A stretch of 64,000 nucleotides of DNA, taken from positions 2,418,001 through 2,482,000 of the forward strand of contig NZ_CP041638.1 of assembly GCF_007197775.1 (NCBI RefSeq), written 5' to 3'. The position numbers and the translations under genes are program-made. Numbering within the stretch: the first letter of the stretch is position 1; every line of letters starts with the position of its first letter. Origin of the DNA: Thalassotalea sp. PS06. GTDB taxonomy: Bacteria > Pseudomonadota > Gammaproteobacteria > Enterobacterales > Alteromonadaceae. The notes under the pieces were generated by a model. The model saw nothing but the letters and a program-made list of their open reading frames with translations, was not told where the DNA came from and ran no database searches. Shown here in pieces: positions 61,802 through 64,000 of this stretch.

Positions 61802-62485
61802 TTATAACCAGCGACGTTTCAGGGTCAATATTATTCCACAGGCCAGTAAGAACAAACTGCCCGGCTCCGGAATCTTTTGCGTTGGTGGCCCGGTTTCATC
61901 AGGACCACTACCGTTTTCTCCCCCCGGGCCTGTAGGTCCAGTTAAATCTCCTCCACTGCCATCGGGGACTCGAGTAAAGATCGAGGTAATAAATATTTCG
62001 CCTTCACGTTCCACTCCGGAATAATCGAAATTAACTTCCAGATAGGTATCAATTCCGAGTTCGTTACCTTTACCATCGTTACTGACAACATACAGGGTAC
62101 CTCCCTCTCCTGTTTGCTCGACTTTATATTGCAGTCCATTGAAATCTACGGGCTGCCCCTTGTAGGTGAAGGTAAACTGCAGAAACTCACCGATTCCAAG
62201 GATATCCTGAGGTTCGGCGCCACAACCACGATTGCCCCGACAGACAAGCAGTCCGTTGTCCGGGTCGAGCAATTCACTAAAGTTTGCAGGGTTATCTATA
62301 GTCAGGCTAAGTCCTGGCTCAATTACGTCCAGGGATAATGAGAAGTTTTGCGAATTAGCATTGATGGTTCGCTGTTTTGCCAACTTTTTAAAGTCGACAA
62401 GTTCCACGAGCTCCGCGAAACTTGAGGAGCTGAATACGACCAACAGCGTTAAAAGGCTAATCCTGAAAACGTTAATCAATTTCAT
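61802..62485 (-). CDS. PEP-CTERM sorting-signal protein
   Basis: A 227-residue exported protein: signal peptide (MKLINVFRISLLTLLVVFSSSSFA), a beta-rich domain, a Gly/Pro-rich linker (GGDLTGPTGPGGENGSG) and a C-terminal PEP-CTERM signal (KIPEPGSLFLLACGIILTLKRR). ATG 62485 has GGAG at 8 bases and is preferred over a frame opening 23 codons earlier. Exosortase cuts at PEP and anchors such proteins to the surface; exosortase genes should be elsewhere in this genome, often beside an exopolysaccharide locus. Confidence 0.88.
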   Translation of the reverse strand: MKLINVFRISLLTLLVVFSSSSFAELVELVDFKKLAKQRTINANSQNFSLSLDVIEPGLSLTIDNPANFSELLDPDNGLLVCRGNRGCGAEPQDILGIGEFLQFTFTYKGQPVDFNGLQYKVEQTGEGGTLYVVSNDGKGNELGIDTYLEVNFDYSGVEREGEIFITSIFTRVPDGSGGDLTGPTGPGGENGSGPDETGPPTQKIPEPGSLFLLACGIILTLKRRWL

Positions 62486-62634
62486 ATTACAACTCCAAAC
62501 ATCGGGATATGAAAACAACGATAAAACAACGTTTATTAAATTTTTACCCCGCAAGTATAGTACAGTTTGGAAAAAACCAACTTTGCCAGCGGGTTAGCCT
62601 GGTAAGGTGAAAGCATTTGAATTTGGCAGAAATA

Positions 62635-62658
62635 AAAAAGGCCGCTTGAAGCGGCCTT
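62635..62658 (-). terminator. Terminator of ppiD
   Basis: On the minus strand AAGGCCGCTT pairs with AAGCGGCCTT and is followed by T. It lies about 25 bases past the stop. Confidence 0.92.
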
Positions 62659-62681
62659 ATTCGATATTCTCTGGCGTTATT

Positions 62682-64000
62682 TTAGAATAAACCAGGGTCG
62701 GCTTTAGAAAGCCTGCGAACAACTTCCGCATTCGCTTTCAATTGCTCTAGGTACGTCGCAAACGCCGATTGTGCCAACATCATCTGTTGTTGCTGGGCAA
62801 GGTTTGCATCCATCTCATCAACAGCACCTTCATTAACGGCAACAATTTGCAATACCGCGTAATCTCCGTTGGCAAGTTCAACGCTACCAGCAGACAAAGC
62901 AGACTCTTGAGGTTGCGGTAAGCTGAATGCACTTTGTACAATGGCGCCTTCAACAGTAGCATCGCGTCGTGACAGTGCAGCATGTTCTACAAATTCAGCA
63001 TTTAATGCACTAAGACCCGCTTCGGCACTTTCACCTGCTTTGATAATATCGACCAGTTCATCGGCTTTATTACGAGCGATTTCAGTTGCTTTTTCCTGAA
63101 TTAATTGCTGGTTAATTTCAGCTCTTACTTCAGACAGTGGCTTAGTATCAGCATCTTGATAATCAGCAACACGGATAACCAGGGCTTGTTGTTCAGGAGC
63201 TACTTCAATCACTTCAGAGTTCAAACCTTCATCCTTTAACTCAGCAGAGAAAGCAATGCTCATCACATCAGGAGCGTTAAATGGTGGTAAGTTACCCGAG
63301 CGAGTTAACCAATCTGTAGTTTTGACTTCGGTATTTAGTGCCTCAGCAACATCTGCCAAAGAATCAGAGATTTCAAAGCTTAACTCACCCATAGTCGACT
63401 GTTGCTCATAAAAGCGTTCAAGGGCTTGATCGTTTTTGATAGTCGCAAGAATCTCTTCTTTTGCTTCTTCAAAAGGCTTGATCTGTTGCTCTTCAATGTC
63501 GGTCATCTTGATGATATGGAAACCATAATCGGTTTCAACCAAGTCGGCTACAGGGCTTTCAGAGGTAACGGCAAATAACGCATCACCCATTGAAGCTTCG
63601 TCCATAGACCCTTGGGTCTGCCAATCCAAATCACCACCATTTTCGGCGCTGAATGTATCCGCAGAATACTCTAACGCCAGAGCCGCGAAGTCATCGCCAG
63701 CTTTAGCTTTAGCAAGCACTTCTTCAGCCTTGGCTTGAGCAGCAGCCTTGTCTTCACCAAACTCAATTAAGATATGAGCAACACGGCGACGTTCCTGTTT
63801 CGTATAAGAAGATTTGTTTTCTTCATAATATTCAGCAGCTTGCTCTTCGGTTACCGAAATATCGTTCGCTAAGTCTTCAATATTAAGCTCTACATACTCA
63901 AGCTTGATCATTTCAGGGGTCGCGAAACGGCCCTGGTTAGCCTGATAGAATTCTTCAACTTCCTGATCAGTAACATCGATACCTTGCTTCATCCCTTCTG
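62682..64000 (-). CDS. ppiD: Peptidyl-prolyl isomerase / periplasmic chaperone PpiD, C-terminal part, cut by window edge
   Basis: The frame is open to the right edge, so the N-terminal membrane anchor and part of the SurA-like domain are missing; about 438 residues are present. The parvulin domain (RRVAHILIEFGEDKAAAQAK... DFAALALEYSADTFSAENGGDLDW... GFHIIKMTDI) lies early in this part, followed by a second, degenerate parvulin-like region. PpiD is anchored in the inner membrane and helps proteins leaving the Sec channel. The total family length of about 620-640 fits the missing portion. Confidence 0.93.
   Translation of the reverse strand, partial: EGMKQGIDVTDQEVEEFYQANQGRFATPEMIKLEYVELNIEDLANDISVTEEQAAEYYEENKSSYTKQERRRVAHILIEFGEDKAAAQAKAEEVLAKAKAGDDFAALALEYSADTFSAENGGDLDWQTQGSMDEASMGDALFAVTSESPVADLVETDYGFHIIKMTDIEEQQIKPFEEAKEEILATIKNDQALERFYEQQSTMGELSFEISDSLADVAEALNTEVKTTDWLTRSGNLPPFNAPDVMSIAFSAELKDEGLNSEVIEVAPEQQALVIRVADYQDADTKPLSEVRAEINQQLIQEKATEIARNKADELVDIIKAGESAEAGLSALNAEFVEHAALSRRDATVEGAIVQSAFSLPQPQESALSAGSVELANGDYAVLQIVAVNEGAVDEMDANLAQQQQMMLAQSAFATYLEQLKANAEVVRRLSKADPGLF

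Overview
The window reads as chromosomal DNA of a marine-type gammaproteobacterium of the order Alteromonadales, most like Colwelliaceae or Thalassotalea. This placement is inferred from gene families and gene order (fadIJ, moxR-bat operon, epd-pgk-fba, ribH-nusB-thiL-pgpA, flrBC, mlaA, DUF3379 anti-sigma factor, PEP-CTERM protein, DUF481 protein), not from a database search. Both ends cut genes: an M16 protease on the left and PpiD on the right.

Layout. 1-6.5 kb: the end of an insulinase-type protease and a 1516-residue sensor with beta-propeller, PAS, GGDEF and EAL domains. 6.6-7.5 kb: a compact cassette behind a good sigma-54 promoter sequence. It encodes a protein made of 14 near-identical 10-residue repeats (TVNTRIRIKP), followed by two tiny peptides of 34 and 33 residues that share the C-terminus ANHWWS. 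I recognise none of the three; this is the strongest candidate for an undescribed system. 8-11.4 kb: fadI-fadJ for beta-oxidation, with a FadR-like operator just upstream. 11.6-18.6 kb: a tightly overlapped moxR-DUF58-DUF4381-batA-batB-batD operon. 18.8-20.1 kb: an ECF sigma factor and its DUF3379 partner. 20.2-21.7 kb: putP.

21.8-37.5 kb: a surface polysaccharide locus on the minus strand. In transcription order it holds wecA-like, a kpsD/wza-like export protein, kpsM, kpsT, a kpsE-like chain-length/export protein, two sulfotransferase-like proteins, six glycosyltransferases (one GT14, two paralogous DxD enzymes), a DHH phosphoesterase and galE. The two sulfotransferases suggest a sulfated polymer exported by an ABC transporter. 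38.3-47.3 kb: a peptide transporter, the ribH-nusB-thiL-pgpA operon, mlaA, the flagellar two-component pair flrBC and a divergent FlgD-like gene with a possible sigma-54 promoter.

47.8-54.5 kb: a 6.6-kb integrative element in the 3' end of tRNA-Arg(CCU). It is bounded by a 24-bp direct repeat and has matching candidate integrase arm sites at both ends. It carries a tyrosine integrase, an AlpA-like regulator, an HUH-type replication protein preceded by three stem-loops, and a HEPN-like gene. The gene upstream of the HEPN-like gene is split by a -1 frameshift exactly at an A_AAA_AAG slippery heptamer. A lipoprotein is also carried. 54.5-64 kb: a small exported peptide, ghrA-like, epd-pgk-fba, a DUF481 outer-membrane protein, a LysR regulator, a PEP-CTERM protein and ppiD.
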